A DNA stretch of 64,000 nucleotides. Origin: Neobacillus sp. YX16. GTDB lineage: Bacteria; Bacillota; Bacilli; Bacillales; Cytobacillaceae. The position numbers and the translations under genes are program-made. The notes under the pieces were generated by a model, which was not told where the DNA came from, made no database searches, and saw nothing but the letters and a program-made list of their open reading frames with translations. Shown piece after piece: positions 7,707 to 16,399 of this stretch (the stretch's first letter is position 1; the number at the start of each line of letters is the position of its first letter). The stretch covers positions 2,928,001 through 2,992,000 of the forward strand of contig NZ_CP126115.1 in NCBI RefSeq assembly GCF_030123505.1, in the 5' to 3' direction.

Positions 7707-9161
7707 ATGTACAATACTTTGCAAGAGGAACTCGAGAATAATATAAACAATCTAAAAATGAGCTTTAACAATACTTCTGATCTAAATATTAGAGAAATTA
7801 AGTTTGGGACTAAAAAGGATGAAGTTTTTAACATAGTTTATATAGATGGTATAGTTGATAAAAACATTCTTCAAGATTCCGTAATTCTTCCAATAATTAA
7901 GGCATTAAATATCGGTAAACCGATAATCCAGAACGAGTTTATAAATATTGCAGCCAATACAATACTTCCAGCAGCGAGTGTTAATATTACAAACTCATAC
8001 CAAGATGTAATTGATGCAATAATTCAAGGTAAAACCGTTATATTAATTAACGGGGTGAGAGATGTCATCATTACAGATACTTCAAAGTGGCAAGAAAGGG
8101 CTTTGGAAAAGTCTTCAGGAGAAAGCACTCCAAATGGAATGATTTTGGGTTTTTCAGAAAAAGCAAATACCAATATAAACCTTTTAAGGGGGATGATAAA
8201 AAATGAGCAATTATGCGTACAAAAGATGACTTTAGGATCTAAATCTAAAACTAACATTTATCTACTTTTTCTAAATGATATTGTAGATAGAGGTATTCTA
8301 AGTGAAGTTAGGAAAAGACTTAAAAAAGTTGATGTTAAATATATTTTACAAGGAAGGGTAGTTCAAGAGATAGTAGAAGGTAAACAAAACACAATGTTTC
8401 CTTTATCTATGAATTCAGAACGGCCTGATGTAGCAGCTGCCAGCATTTTTGAAGGACGTGTAATATTGATGGTAGATGGAAATCCACAAGTGATGATATT
8501 TCCAGCTTTGTTCCTTGACTTTTTACAAGCCCCTGATGAGTATTTTTCCAATTATGGAAGGTTTTCTATAAGATTAATACGCCTTTTATCCTTTTTTATA
8601 ACAGTTTTCCTCCCTGGTATATATGTTTCACTTGATAAGTATGGAATTGATCAACTGCCAAAAAAGGTTTACGAATCTTTAGTATCAAAGAATGAACTTT
8701 TACCAACATTTTGGGAAGAAATCGTACTTCTAATTTTATTTCGAATCGTTATAGATTCAACTTTCAGAATACCAAGTAATTCAGTAACTTTAGTTGCACT
8801 AATTGGATCTATAGTAATAGGTGAAACCGCAGTTTTCGCAAAGTTGATACATCCTGTTGGTCTTATAGTGATTGGTTTAACGTTTATAACGGGGATATTA
8901 TTTGGTAATAAAGGACTTACAGCAACATTAAATACCCTAAGATATATTTTCCTTATAGTTGCTTACTACCTCGGTTTCCCTGGAATGATTATCGGTTCCA
9001 CATTTTTATTGATTTATATAGTTAGTTTAAGGTCAATTGGAGTCCCATATCTTTCTCCTCTTATTCCTTTTAGACCTGTAGAACTGAAAGATTCTCTGTA
9101 TAGAGGTAATTTAGAAACATTAATTAACAGTAAACATAGTTATCCAGAAGATAATCACTAA
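7707..9161 (+). CDS. spore germination protein, GerA/GerKA family A subunit
   Basis: 484 residues. The hydrophilic N-terminal half (residues about 1-280) contains the GerA-type domain, with NINLLRGMIKNEQLCVQKM and the conserved RPDVAAASIFEGRVILMVDG and APDEYFSNYGRFS-RLIR motifs. The C-terminal half has five to six transmembrane segments ending in YLSPLIPFRP, typical of the family. A subunits form germinant-receptor channels with B (transporter-like) and C (lipoprotein) subunits in the spore inner membrane. No B or C gene follows, so this is an orphan A subunit. AGGTGG lies upstream of the ATG. Confidence 0.9.
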   Translation: MYNTLQEELENNINNLKMSFNNTSDLNIREIKFGTKKDEVFNIVYIDGIVDKNILQDSVILPIIKALNIGKPIIQNEFINIAANTILPAASVNITNSYQDVIDAIIQGKTVILINGVRDVIITDTSKWQERALEKSSGESTPNGMILGFSEKANTNINLLRGMIKNEQLCVQKMTLGSKSKTNIYLLFLNDIVDRGILSEVRKRLKKVDVKYILQGRVVQEIVEGKQNTMFPLSMNSERPDVAAASIFEGRVILMVDGNPQVMIFPALFLDFLQAPDEYFSNYGRFSIRLIRLLSFFITVFLPGIYVSLDKYGIDQLPKKVYESLVSKNELLPTFWEEIVLLILFRIVIDSTFRIPSNSVTLVALIGSIVIGETAVFAKLIHPVGLIVIGLTFITGILFGNKGLTATLNTLRYIFLIVAYYLGFPGMIIGSTFLLIYIVSLRSIGVPYLSPLIPFRPVELKDSLYRGNLETLINSKHSYPEDNH

Positions 9162-9191
9162 AGCCAACTGCCATTAGTCAGTTGGCTTTAG
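9162..9191 (+). terminator. intrinsic terminator after gerA-like gene
   Basis: AGCCAACTG paired with CAGTTGGCT (loop CCATTAGT) followed by TTTA; independent of the repeat that begins about 30 nt later. Confidence 0.7.
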
Positions 9192-9218
9192 TGATTAAGA
9201 TAATTAAACAAATTTTCC

Positions 9219-9302
9219 TTCTACAACTAACGGGGGCAAGAGTTGAAGATCTAAGCTGCTATTTATGGTAGCTTTTATTATTGAACAAACGGGACAGTTT
9301 AG
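9219..9302 (+). repeat. attC-like repeat, interrupted by IS1111-type element
   Basis: Left arm CTACAACTAACGGGGGCAAG then AGTTGAAGAT, hairpin about 9254-9275 (AAGCTGC/GGTAGCTT), right arm TTATTGAACAAACGGGACAGTTTAG. The IS starts at 9303; the interrupted arm resumes as AGTTGAAGAA at 11051. Confidence 0.85.
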
Positions 9303-9407
9303 CATTCCTGTAGATCGTTATTTTTTGACTTTGAAAAAAATAGGGCTCCTCAGTAAGAGATGAGTATAGACACCACTCTAACTCACAACTTTAGGAGGAA
9401 CCCTACA

Positions 9408-10659
9408 ATGAATTTTAAAATGCAAGACAAACAAAATAAACTAATAGAGAGAATTTCCGATACTCATCTAATTGTAAGTGTCGATATTGCTCAACAACTC
9501 CATGTTGCAAGAGCGGTTAATTTTCGTGGAATTGTAGTCGGAGATCCTATTTCATTTGAAAATAATGAAGAGGGGTTCTTTAAACTATTAAACTGGATAC
9601 AAGATTTAAAAAGATTAAAAAACTTAAATGAAGCAATAGTAGGTATGGAGCCTACTGGCCATTACTGGATTAACCTATCAACTTGGTTATATAACCAAAA
9701 CATTGAGGTAGTAACAGTCAATCCCCACTTAGTAAAAAGGAAAAAAGAGAATCATGATAATACCCAATGTAAGAGTGATAAAAAAGATGCACTAGTTATC
9801 GCAGATATGGTCAAAAACGGCTACTATTCTTTTATTCGCCCATCCTCAGAATCATTTGAAAAACTTAGAGTTCTAATGTCCAACCGTGATGTGATTGTAA
9901 AACGTCTCGTAATGTCAATAAATCAAATAAATCGATGGGTGGATGTTGTCTTTCCAGAGTTGCGACAAGTGTTTAACGATGTTTCGTGCAAAGGAGCCAT
10001 CGCAACCCTTCGTTTGTTTCCGACTCCAGATGAAATATCTTCAATGGAGTCACTAGATGTCCAGAGGGGATGGAAGTCATTAATGAAAAGACAACCAGGG
10101 CCTAAAAAAGCTCATCTACTGATCAATCTAGCAAAATCTTCTATTGGAACTGGACAAGCACTTGATGCTTATAAATTCCACCTAGAACAATTATTAGAAG
10201 AATATGACCTCGCTGTAAAACAACTCGAAAGAGTTGAACAACAAGTTAAAGATCTTAAGTAGTTTTTTTCAAATGGTAATAAGTGAAATTTCATTAGCAG
10301 GGATACTAGGTGAGGCTGGAGATTTAAGTGGATTCTCCCACGGAAACTCTCTATTACGTCATGCAGGATTACATCTAGCTGAGGCAAGTTCAGGTAAATG
10401 GAAAGGTCAGATTGTCATTTCAAAGCGTGGAAGATCAAGACTCCGACGCTTCCTCTACTTAGCAACCATGAGCCTTGTGATGAATAACCCTGAGTTTAAA
10501 GCTATCCATGCATATAATGTGAAGGTCAAGAAGATGAAGAAAATGAAGTCTATCATGAAGTTGGTCGGTAAGTTAGCAAGAATTTTCGTAGGGATAGCTA
10601 AGGGAAACGAATCTTATTGTGCAAATAAATTACAAGAAACAATCCCATTAGCAGCATAG
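9408..10659 (+). pseudogene. IS1111-type transposase, broken
   Basis: ATG 9408 follows TTAGGAGGAA. The N-terminal RuvC-like DEDD domain is intact: VSVDIAQQLHV (Asp), VGMEPTGHYW (Glu), KSDKKDALVIADM (Asp, Asp). The first frame ends at 10262. The C-terminal Tnp20 region continues in another frame (about 10264-10659), with GILGEAGDLSGF, HAGLHLAEASSGKWKGQ and RSRLRRFLY. The usual IKGIG segment between them is missing, so a small deletion plus frameshift near 10258-10290 inactivates the gene. Confidence 0.85.
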
Positions 10660-11050
10660 TAGCAGTATGACTAAAAGTCTTATAGTTAAATAGTTATCTT
10701 AAATTTTGAATGTTGTCTATTCGTAGGATTTCAAATATGCACGGAGTACCAGGTTTCTTCAACAAAAGGGCTCTGTGACCCATCAGTTTAGCATAACTGG
10801 CATAGGCATGACGAAGGAATGAGAGGGCAATTGACCCGTTGAGACATGGGAGGGAAAGCCTCCACGGGCGGCGTGGAGATGTGTATTATATGGTAAAATA
10901 TGGAGTGGTAGCTGACTCCTTTATTTAACTATGCCTTCACGAAGCCAAGATGATCTGAACTCATTTCAATTACCCGTAAATCCAATTACAAGGGTTATGA
11001 AATCCTGTGAATAAGTGAGCATTCAAGAGATATTCGTATCAAACTGAGGG
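10660..11050 (+). ncRNA. candidate bridge RNA region of the IS1111-type element
   Basis: Structured non-coding right end. TTTCTTCAAC (10754-10763) is the exact reverse complement of the right target flank GTTGAAGAAA (11052-11061). CAGTTTAGCAT (10784-10794) is identical to the left junction (9295-9305). AGGAATG (10815-10821) complements the element's left terminus CATTCCT. One guide pairing with each target strand is the logic established for IS110-family bridge RNAs, which in the IS1111 group lie at the right end. RNA boundaries are not visible. Confidence 0.6.
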
Positions 11051-11195
11051 AGTTGAAGAAAAGAGACAGAAAGATAGATAAGTATCCTTATTTAAGGGTT
11101 AAAATCTTAAAATCCAAATAATTAAAAGGTTTTTTTGGCAATTGTCGAATATATTTTAGATATTTAAGAGATTGTTATAGAAGGGGGAAGTTTCT

Positions 11196-12239
11196 TTGAT
11201 TGATAACGAAGTTTTGTCTCAAACTTTTTTGATCTTTGCTGAAAAGGAATGTAAAGGTTCAAGTCTATTATACGAATTTTTGTCCATAAAAATTTCTAAG
11301 GATTATGAACTTCTTGCAATTTATAGTAATGCAGGAGAGGGGCAACCTATCCCAAACCTGTTATTTGGTGCAGTACATTATCTTTTACTAAAAGGTAAGG
11401 ATCACCCATTAAAAGAGTTTTACCCGAGTATAGTAAGTAATCCAAAGTCATATAAGGACTCGTTTGGATTCTTTAAGGATTTTTGTTTTAAATATCGCAA
11501 TGATATTGAGTCAATTCTCAAAACTAGACTTGTCCAAACGAATGAAGTACGAAGATGTGCATACCTTTATCCAGTTTTTTGTACTATTTATGAGAAAGTG
11601 AAGAAACCATTAGCACTTATTGAAATTGGAACTAGTGCAGGGTTACAGCTTCTTTGGGATAAATATTCATATTCATACGAACAAAATGACATTTATGGTA
11701 ATATTGATTCCAAACTTAATATTACAGCAGAAATCAAAGGAGAAAATACTCCAATTCTCCATTCGACTCCACCGCCAGTATCAACAAGGATTGGTATAGA
11801 TTTAAATACAATTGATTTAAATGATAAAGATGACAAATTGTGGCTTAAATCCTTAATATGGACCGAACATAAAGAGAGGTTGTTTATGTTTGAAGAAGCT
11901 GCAAGTTATATTAAAGAAGTTCCAGTGAGTTTGTTTGATGGTGATGGGATTAGTTTGTTATCTAAATTTGTTGAAAACATTCCAGAGGACAGCGTGATTT
12001 GTATTTTCCATACTCACGTTGCTAACCAAATACCTTTAGAAATGAAAAAACAACTGTTACAAATTGTTGAAGCTATTGGTAGGAATAGAGACGTATTCCA
12101 TATTTACAATAACATTCAAGATAGGTACTTACATCTTGATTATTATTTGGATGGTATTGAAAGTAAAAGCACTATAGCTGAAACCGATGGACACGGTAGA
12201 TGGTTTGAATGGTTTATGAAAAGCCAAATGCCAATTTAG
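11196..12239 (+). CDS. DUF2332-family protein
   Basis: 347 residues, TTG start 9 nt after AAGGGGGAAG. Hallmarks of DUF2332 are visible: NEVRRCAYLYPVF, LIEIGTSAGLQLLWDKY (a GxSAG glycine motif like a SAM-binding loop), RIGIDLNTIDL, and CIFHTHVANQIP. The glycine motif suggests a methyltransferase-like fold, but no activity is established. It is the only gene between the IS1111-bearing repeat and the repeat at 12292. It is near full family length and appears intact. Confidence 0.8.
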   Translation: MIDNEVLSQTFLIFAEKECKGSSLLYEFLSIKISKDYELLAIYSNAGEGQPIPNLLFGAVHYLLLKGKDHPLKEFYPSIVSNPKSYKDSFGFFKDFCFKYRNDIESILKTRLVQTNEVRRCAYLYPVFCTIYEKVKKPLALIEIGTSAGLQLLWDKYSYSYEQNDIYGNIDSKLNITAEIKGENTPILHSTPPPVSTRIGIDLNTIDLNDKDDKLWLKSLIWTEHKERLFMFEEAASYIKEVPVSLFDGDGISLLSKFVENIPEDSVICIFHTHVANQIPLEMKKQLLQIVEAIGRNRDVFHIYNNIQDRYLHLDYYLDGIESKSTIAETDGHGRWFEWFMKSQMPI

Positions 12240-12248
12240 TAAAATGGT

Positions 12249-12276
12249 GAAGCTGCTACTCTATGGGCAGCTTTTC
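12249..12276 (+). terminator. intrinsic terminator
   Basis: GAAGCTGC paired with GGCAGCTTTT around CTACTCTATG, directly after the DUF2332 stop codon. Confidence 0.6.
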
Positions 12277-12291
12277 TTTGTCCTTTGCGAC

Positions 12292-12414
12292 TTTGTGAAA
12301 AAATGTACGTAAACAAACGGTGGCGTTAGTTTGATAAGACTTTTCAAAGTCGATTCTCCAATTTGGAAATCGACTTTTTTGTACTTGAAAAACTATAATA
12401 GACTATAACAGCTA
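12292..12414 (+). repeat. attC-like repeat
   Basis: Long-form left arm (TTTGTGAAAAAATGTACG, AAACAAACGGTGGCGTTAGTTTG), hairpin (AAAGTCGATT / AATCGACTTTTTT, 12347-12380), right arm decayed (TACTTGAAAAACTATAATAG). Confidence 0.6.
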
Positions 12415-12589
12415 TGTAGGGCGTCACAACTTAAGGTTATGAGATTTATCAGCTATTAAAAAAACCGTTAAGTATTTTTGGGGAAAAATGGAGTTTTAAT
12501 TTGAGAAAGGAATAAAATAGATTTTATGAATTAAGGATTTTTCAGGTAAAATCAGCTATAAAGGCACATTACATCTAATGAAGACAATA

Positions 12590-12618
12590 AAAGACCCCAA
12601 CTACCAAATGTTGGGGTC
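12590..12618 (-). terminator. intrinsic terminator for the SDR gene
   Basis: AGACCCCAAC paired with GTTGGGGTCT; on the minus strand it follows the SDR stop codon and is trailed by T-rich sequence. Confidence 0.7.
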
Positions 12619-12629
12619 TATAAGTTAAA

Positions 12630-13373
12630 TTACAAATCTGAAATCATACCGCCATCTACTACAAATTGAGCTCCAGTTGAATAGCTAGAATCATCAGAAG
12701 CAAGGTATACAACTAAATTAGATACTTCTACTACTTCAGCTCTTCTTCTTAGTGGAATATCTTGTTCAAGTTGCTTAAGATATTCTTCAACATCTGGTTG
12801 GTCAGCCATAGGTGTTTTGATAATTCCTGGATGTACAGAATTTACACGGATGTTATATTGTCCAAGCTCCGTAGCCGCACCTTTAGTCATACCAGTTACA
12901 GCATGTTTAGAAGCACTATATGCAATAGCCGTTGGCGCACTTACCAAACCATCTACAGATGAAATGTTAACAATAGAACCTACGCCAGCTTTTTTCATAG
13001 AAGGAAGTACTTTTTGCATTCCCAAGAACACACCAAGCTCGTCTACTTTAAATGTTAATTCGAAGTCTTTTACAGTTAGTTCTTCTAATGTTTTGAAGAT
13101 ACCAATTCCTGCGTTGTTTACTAACACGTTGATAGGACCAAATGTTTCTTCTGTTTTTGCAACAACTTCTACCCAGTTCTCTTCACTAGAAACATCTAAT
13201 TTAAGAGCGATTGCATTTTCTCCTAATTCATCGGCTAGTTTTTGTGCACCCTCAAAGTTAAGGTCAGTAATCGCTACTTTTGCGCCTTCTTCCACGAATT
13301 TACGAGCATACATAGCACCCATACCTTGTGCTGATCAAGTGATAATAGCCACTTTTCCATCTAATTTTCCCAT
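12630..13373 (-). pseudogene. short-chain dehydrogenase/reductase with an early in-frame stop
   Basis: The full reading frame starts at ATG 13373 (AAAGGAG upstream) and encodes a 247-residue classical SDR. TGA at 13335-13337 replaces the first Gly of the TGxxxGxG cofactor loop (reads IIT-stop-SAQGMG). Downstream the protein is intact: NNAG (residue about 90), catalytic Ser in VNISSVDG, YSASK (Tyr/Lys), and VDGGMISDL at the C-terminus. An ATG 17 codons in (13322) would remove the first strand and half the NAD(P)-binding loop. It is most likely a recent nonsense mutation, or a sequencing error. FabG/3-hydroxysteroid-dehydrogenase-like; substrate unknown. Confidence 0.8.
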
Positions 13374-13641
13374 TTTCAATTTCTCCTTTCAAAATTTCAA
13401 AGTCATTTTCAGTTAAGAAAACTACTTCATGTACAATTTCTATAGTGAACATTTTGTGAACAAGTTAATAATAAACCTTATGTTAATTATTTCCAATTAA
13501 AGAATCTCGAATTAAAGATTTATATTATTTTGAAATTTTCAAAACAAAGAATAATGAAAAATTAAAATTCGATTTAAAATGTCGGCTTTTTTTGTTTCGT
13601 TAAAAGGAACGGTTTCATAGCTTAAGAGTTGTGGAATAGTT
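13374..13641. other. AT-rich gap
   Basis: No gene seen. It should contain the promoter of the SDR gene on the minus strand. ATGTCGGCTTTTTTTG near 13580 and TTAAAAGGAACGGTTTCATAGC are possible decayed repeat pieces. Confidence 0.3.
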
Positions 13642-13875
13642 TACTCTGGCAAGGAATTAATAAATCGAGCCGAAGAAAGTGGCGATGAGTATCATACTGT
13701 TGCAATTGGTTATTTATGTACCGAGTACGAAGGAGAAATATCTCCTGATAGTAATCAAGAAATAGAAGCCCAGTTTTTTAAACTGAATCAATTACCTGAA
13801 GAAATCGATCCTTTTATTAAACACAAGTTAGTTGAATTAAAAGGGCAATTAATAAATCTACATACCCCTTCTTAA
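13642..13875 (+). pseudogene. NUDIX hydrolase C-terminal fragment
   Basis: An open frame of 77 codons without a start reads YSGKELINRAEESGDEYHTV..., then SPDSNQEIEAQFFKLNQLPEEIDPF, matching the C-terminal part of Bacillus NUDIX (ADP-ribose pyrophosphatase-like) proteins. The NUDIX box itself and the N-terminus are absent. It is followed at once by a repeat, whose left arm abuts the stop codon. Confidence 0.7.
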
Positions 13876-13943
13876 GCTAACTTTAAGATCATGTTGCTGA
13901 GGCAGCGTTTTTCTTATTGTGCTAACGGGGGAGGTTAGCTGTA
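13870..13943 (+). repeat. attC-like repeat
   Basis: Left arm CTTAAGCTAACTTTAAG, hairpin (TTGCTGAGGCAGCG, T-run), right arm TTCTTATTGTGCTAACGGGGGAGGTTAGCTG with a perfect CTAAC/GTTAG pair. Confidence 0.75.
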
Positions 13944-14123
13944 CAAGTTATAAATTTAATGGTTTAAAGTTATAGAGCATTTCTTTGAATGAGGAATGCT
14001 TTTTATTTTTGCTTAAAACAAAAACCTACAACAAAAATGTTGTTCAAATTAATAAAAATTTATTGTAAATCGATAAAATATATATTAAAATCAAAATCAG
14101 AATAAATAAGTGAGGTGCTTTTT

Positions 14124-14606
14124 ATGGAAAAAGTAACAACATTGTTTTTAAAAATATCTGTCATTCTTTTAGGAGTCCCAGTTCTTGCTCTTTGCATCTT
14201 TTTGGTGCCTGAGATTGCGAATCTTGCAGCAAAATTGCTTCCAGAGTTTGCTTTTATAAAATATCTCGTTTTCATCGCTTTTGATGCATCGGCGATACCT
14301 TTTTACTTTGCTTTGTATCAGGCTTTCAAACTCTTACGCAATATTGACAAAAATAAATCTTTCTCCGATTTATCTGTAAAAGCTTTAAAGAAAATCAAAT
14401 ACTGTGCCATCACAATCAGTATTTTGCATGTGCTAGTTTGGCCGCTCTTCTATATCTTTGCGGAAGTAGACGACGCACCAGGAGTAATCTTTGTCGGATT
14501 GGTTGTTCCTTTTGCTTCGATGGTTATCGCAGTCTTTGCGGCTGTTCTCCAAAAACTTTTACAAGAAGCAATTGATATCAAATCAGAAAATGATTTAACG
14601 GTCTGA
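14124..14606 (+). CDS. DUF2975 family membrane protein
   Basis: 160 residues from ATG 14124 (GTGAGGTG upstream). Four transmembrane segments (about residues 8-30, 42-68, 92-115 and 122-148) are separated by the LLRNIDKNKSFSDLSVKALKKIKYC loop that marks DUF2975 proteins. It forms an operon with a Cro/C1-type regulator 11 nt downstream, an arrangement often seen for this family; function unknown. Confidence 0.8.
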   Translation: MEKVTTLFLKISVILLGVPVLALCIFLVPEIANLAAKLLPEFAFIKYLVFIAFDASAIPFYFALYQAFKLLRNIDKNKSFSDLSVKALKKIKYCAITISILHVLVWPLFYIFAEVDDAPGVIFVGLVVPFASMVIAVFAAVLQKLLQEAIDIKSENDLTV

Positions 14607-14617
14607 GGTGAATAACA

Positions 14618-14833
14618 ATGGCAATTATAATTAATATTGATGTGATGTTAGCAAAAAGAAAAATGAGCGTAACAGAACTTTCGGAGAAGGTTGGAATAAC
14701 AATGGCGAACCTTTCTATATTGAAAAATGGAAAGGCAAAAGCGATTCGATTATCCACTTTAGAGGCAATTTGTAAGGCTTTAGAATGTCAGCCTGGAGAT
14801 ATTTTAGAATACAAAAGTGACGAAGACAGTTAA
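14618..14833 (+). CDS. small XRE-family regulator (YozG-like)
   Basis: 71 residues that are almost entirely one helix-turn-helix: MLAKRKMSVTELSEKVGIT, NLSILKNGKAKAIRLSTLEAICKALECQPGDILEY. This Cro/C1-type domain, with the QPGDILEY ending, is typical of stand-alone regulators linked to DUF2975 genes. GAGGTG precedes the ATG. Probably autoregulates the operon; no operator was identified. Confidence 0.85.
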   Translation: MAIIINIDVMLAKRKMSVTELSEKVGITMANLSILKNGKAKAIRLSTLEAICKALECQPGDILEYKSDEDS

Positions 14834-14881
14834 ATATTGTGGAGAAAACTTAATATAAAAATTATTAGGGGAGGTATAACT

Positions 14882-16129
14882 ATGGACATTAACAATTTGA
14901 TTATTGAAAATATTGCTAACCTTCATGAGTTGGAGAGAATGTATAGAAAAGACCCGAAAGCTTTTAAAAAGTCATTCTCACACGCATGGGAACAAAATCC
15001 TGATTCTCAGGTTCTTGGTGTTTGGTATGAAAGATTGCATTTTAAGGAGACGGCAAATACAGAAAAATCTTTCTTCCTTCAAAAAGGTTTCTTATTCATG
15101 GGCATTTTAGCCATTCTGGCCGGGATAAGCACCAGGATCATTTTCCATTTTGTCGAACAGGAAGCAATTGCTCCAATTAACCTGGCTTTTGGTATAATTC
15201 CCTTTATTGCTGCCTATTTTGTTTACAATAATACTCCGAAAAAAAGTGTTATTTATTCCCTTGCAGCGTTGTTCCTAATTTCCGGGTTTTATCTTAATAT
15301 GCTGCCATTAAATTATAAAGACAGTATTATCCTTGCTTATTTACACCTTCCCATATTCTTATGGATATTGGTAGGGCTTGCATTTACAGGAAATGAATAT
15401 TCAAAAGGCAGTACAAGATTAGCCTATATTAAATTTAATTTGGAATATTGTATTCTCTACGCCAGCATGGCAGTTAGCGGAATGGTACTAGCGGCATTAA
15501 CCATGCAGTTATTTAGCTTTATTGGCTTGGATATAGAAGACTTCTATTTTAGCAATGTCGTTTTATTTGGTGCTGCCGCTCTCGCTATTGTGGCTGCATA
15601 CCTGGTATCAATGAATCTTAAACTTGCTAAGAATATTACACCATATATAGCTGAAATTTTTAGTCCTCTTGTCCTTGTCACATTGGTGGTCTATCTTATA
15701 ACGGTTATATGGGTCGGAAAAAATCCATTCTTGGACCGCAATTTCCTGATAGCCTTCAACGGAATACTCCTTGGTGTATTGGCCGTTACCATATTTTCCA
15801 TTACCGAGAGCGACTCAGACGAGAAGAAGAACATTTCAGATTATATAAATTTTGCCTTAATTGTTCTTGCGCTTATCATTGACAGTGTGGCTTTGTCAGC
15901 CATCGTTTTCAGGCTTTCTTCTTATGGGATTACGCCTAATAGACTTGCTGTTTTAGGAGTAAACATACTTATCTGGGCAAATCTAATTTGGATCATGCTC
16001 TCCTATATGCGTTTTCTACAAAACAAAACCGGACCTTCAACTATCCAAGATGCCGTTACTAAGTATTTGCCGGTCTATGGACTTTGGGCAGCTTTCGTTA
16101 CATTTACTTTTCCTATAATTTTTAATTAG
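14882..16129 (+). CDS. polytopic membrane protein, possibly DUF4153-like
   Basis: 415 residues from ATG 14882 (GGGGAGG 8 nt upstream). The N-terminal ~70 residues are cytoplasmic, followed by about 10-11 transmembrane segments. A short charged loop (SITESDSDEKKN) lies near residue 320. It is the third gene of the DUF2975/XRE operon. The assignment to a DUF4153-type family is tentative; no transport motif was recognised. Confidence 0.6.
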   Translation: MDINNLIIENIANLHELERMYRKDPKAFKKSFSHAWEQNPDSQVLGVWYERLHFKETANTEKSFFLQKGFLFMGILAILAGISTRIIFHFVEQEAIAPINLAFGIIPFIAAYFVYNNTPKKSVIYSLAALFLISGFYLNMLPLNYKDSIILAYLHLPIFLWILVGLAFTGNEYSKGSTRLAYIKFNLEYCILYASMAVSGMVLAALTMQLFSFIGLDIEDFYFSNVVLFGAAALAIVAAYLVSMNLKLAKNITPYIAEIFSPLVLVTLVVYLITVIWVGKNPFLDRNFLIAFNGILLGVLAVTIFSITESDSDEKKNISDYINFALIVLALIIDSVALSAIVFRLSSYGITPNRLAVLGVNILIWANLIWIMLSYMRFLQNKTGPSTIQDAVTKYLPVYGLWAAFVTFTFPIIFN

Positions 16130-16248
16130 AAAGGCTCTGTTAAAGTAAGAAAAAGCTAATCTTCTATAATGTATAAAACCCTTAGAGCCGATATTATGCA
16201 ACTTTTTATACAAAGTTGCATAGTTTTGGCTTTTTTCATTACTAAAGT

Positions 16249-16383
16249 AAAAAGCGGGTAATCCTCTGGCAAACGATGTCTATGCATTGTGCTAACAGCG
16301 GATACTTCCATTTTTGGGTGCATATTGATTATGGGTGCTTGGACTGATAACCCAAAACCACCCCCGATTATACCGACTCTCAT
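16249..16383 (-). pseudogene. Gfo/Idh/MocA oxidoreductase, inverted N-terminal piece
   Basis: On the minus strand, ATG 16383 begins MRVGIIGGGFGLSVQAPII, the Rossmann NAD(P) loop of a Gfo/Idh/MocA dehydrogenase, and continues to about DYPLF. The rest of the same protein is on the + strand from about 16400. A local inversion with breakpoints near 16249 and 16395 separated the two pieces. Confidence 0.75.
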
Positions 16384-16399
16384 TATGTAGCCTCCCCGT

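Larger units (their letters stand above)
9303..11050 (+). mobile_element. IS1111/IS110-family insertion sequence (about 1.75 kb)
   Basis: Contains a DEDD-transposase gene (broken, 9408-10659) followed by a ~390 nt non-coding right end, the layout of the IS1111 group. No long terminal inverted repeats are evident, as usual for IS110. Removing 9303-11050 restores the repeat consensus across the junction (CAGTTTAG followed by TTGAAGAA). AG occurs at both junctions and could be the recombination core. The right-end non-coding region has two segments matching the flanks (see the ncRNA entry). Confidence 0.85.

Noticed and set aside
16300..16325. TGTGCTAACAGCGGATAC as another repeat right arm
   Set aside because: It is coding sequence of the inverted Gfo/Idh fragment (minus strand reads VSAVSTMH); the resemblance is chance.
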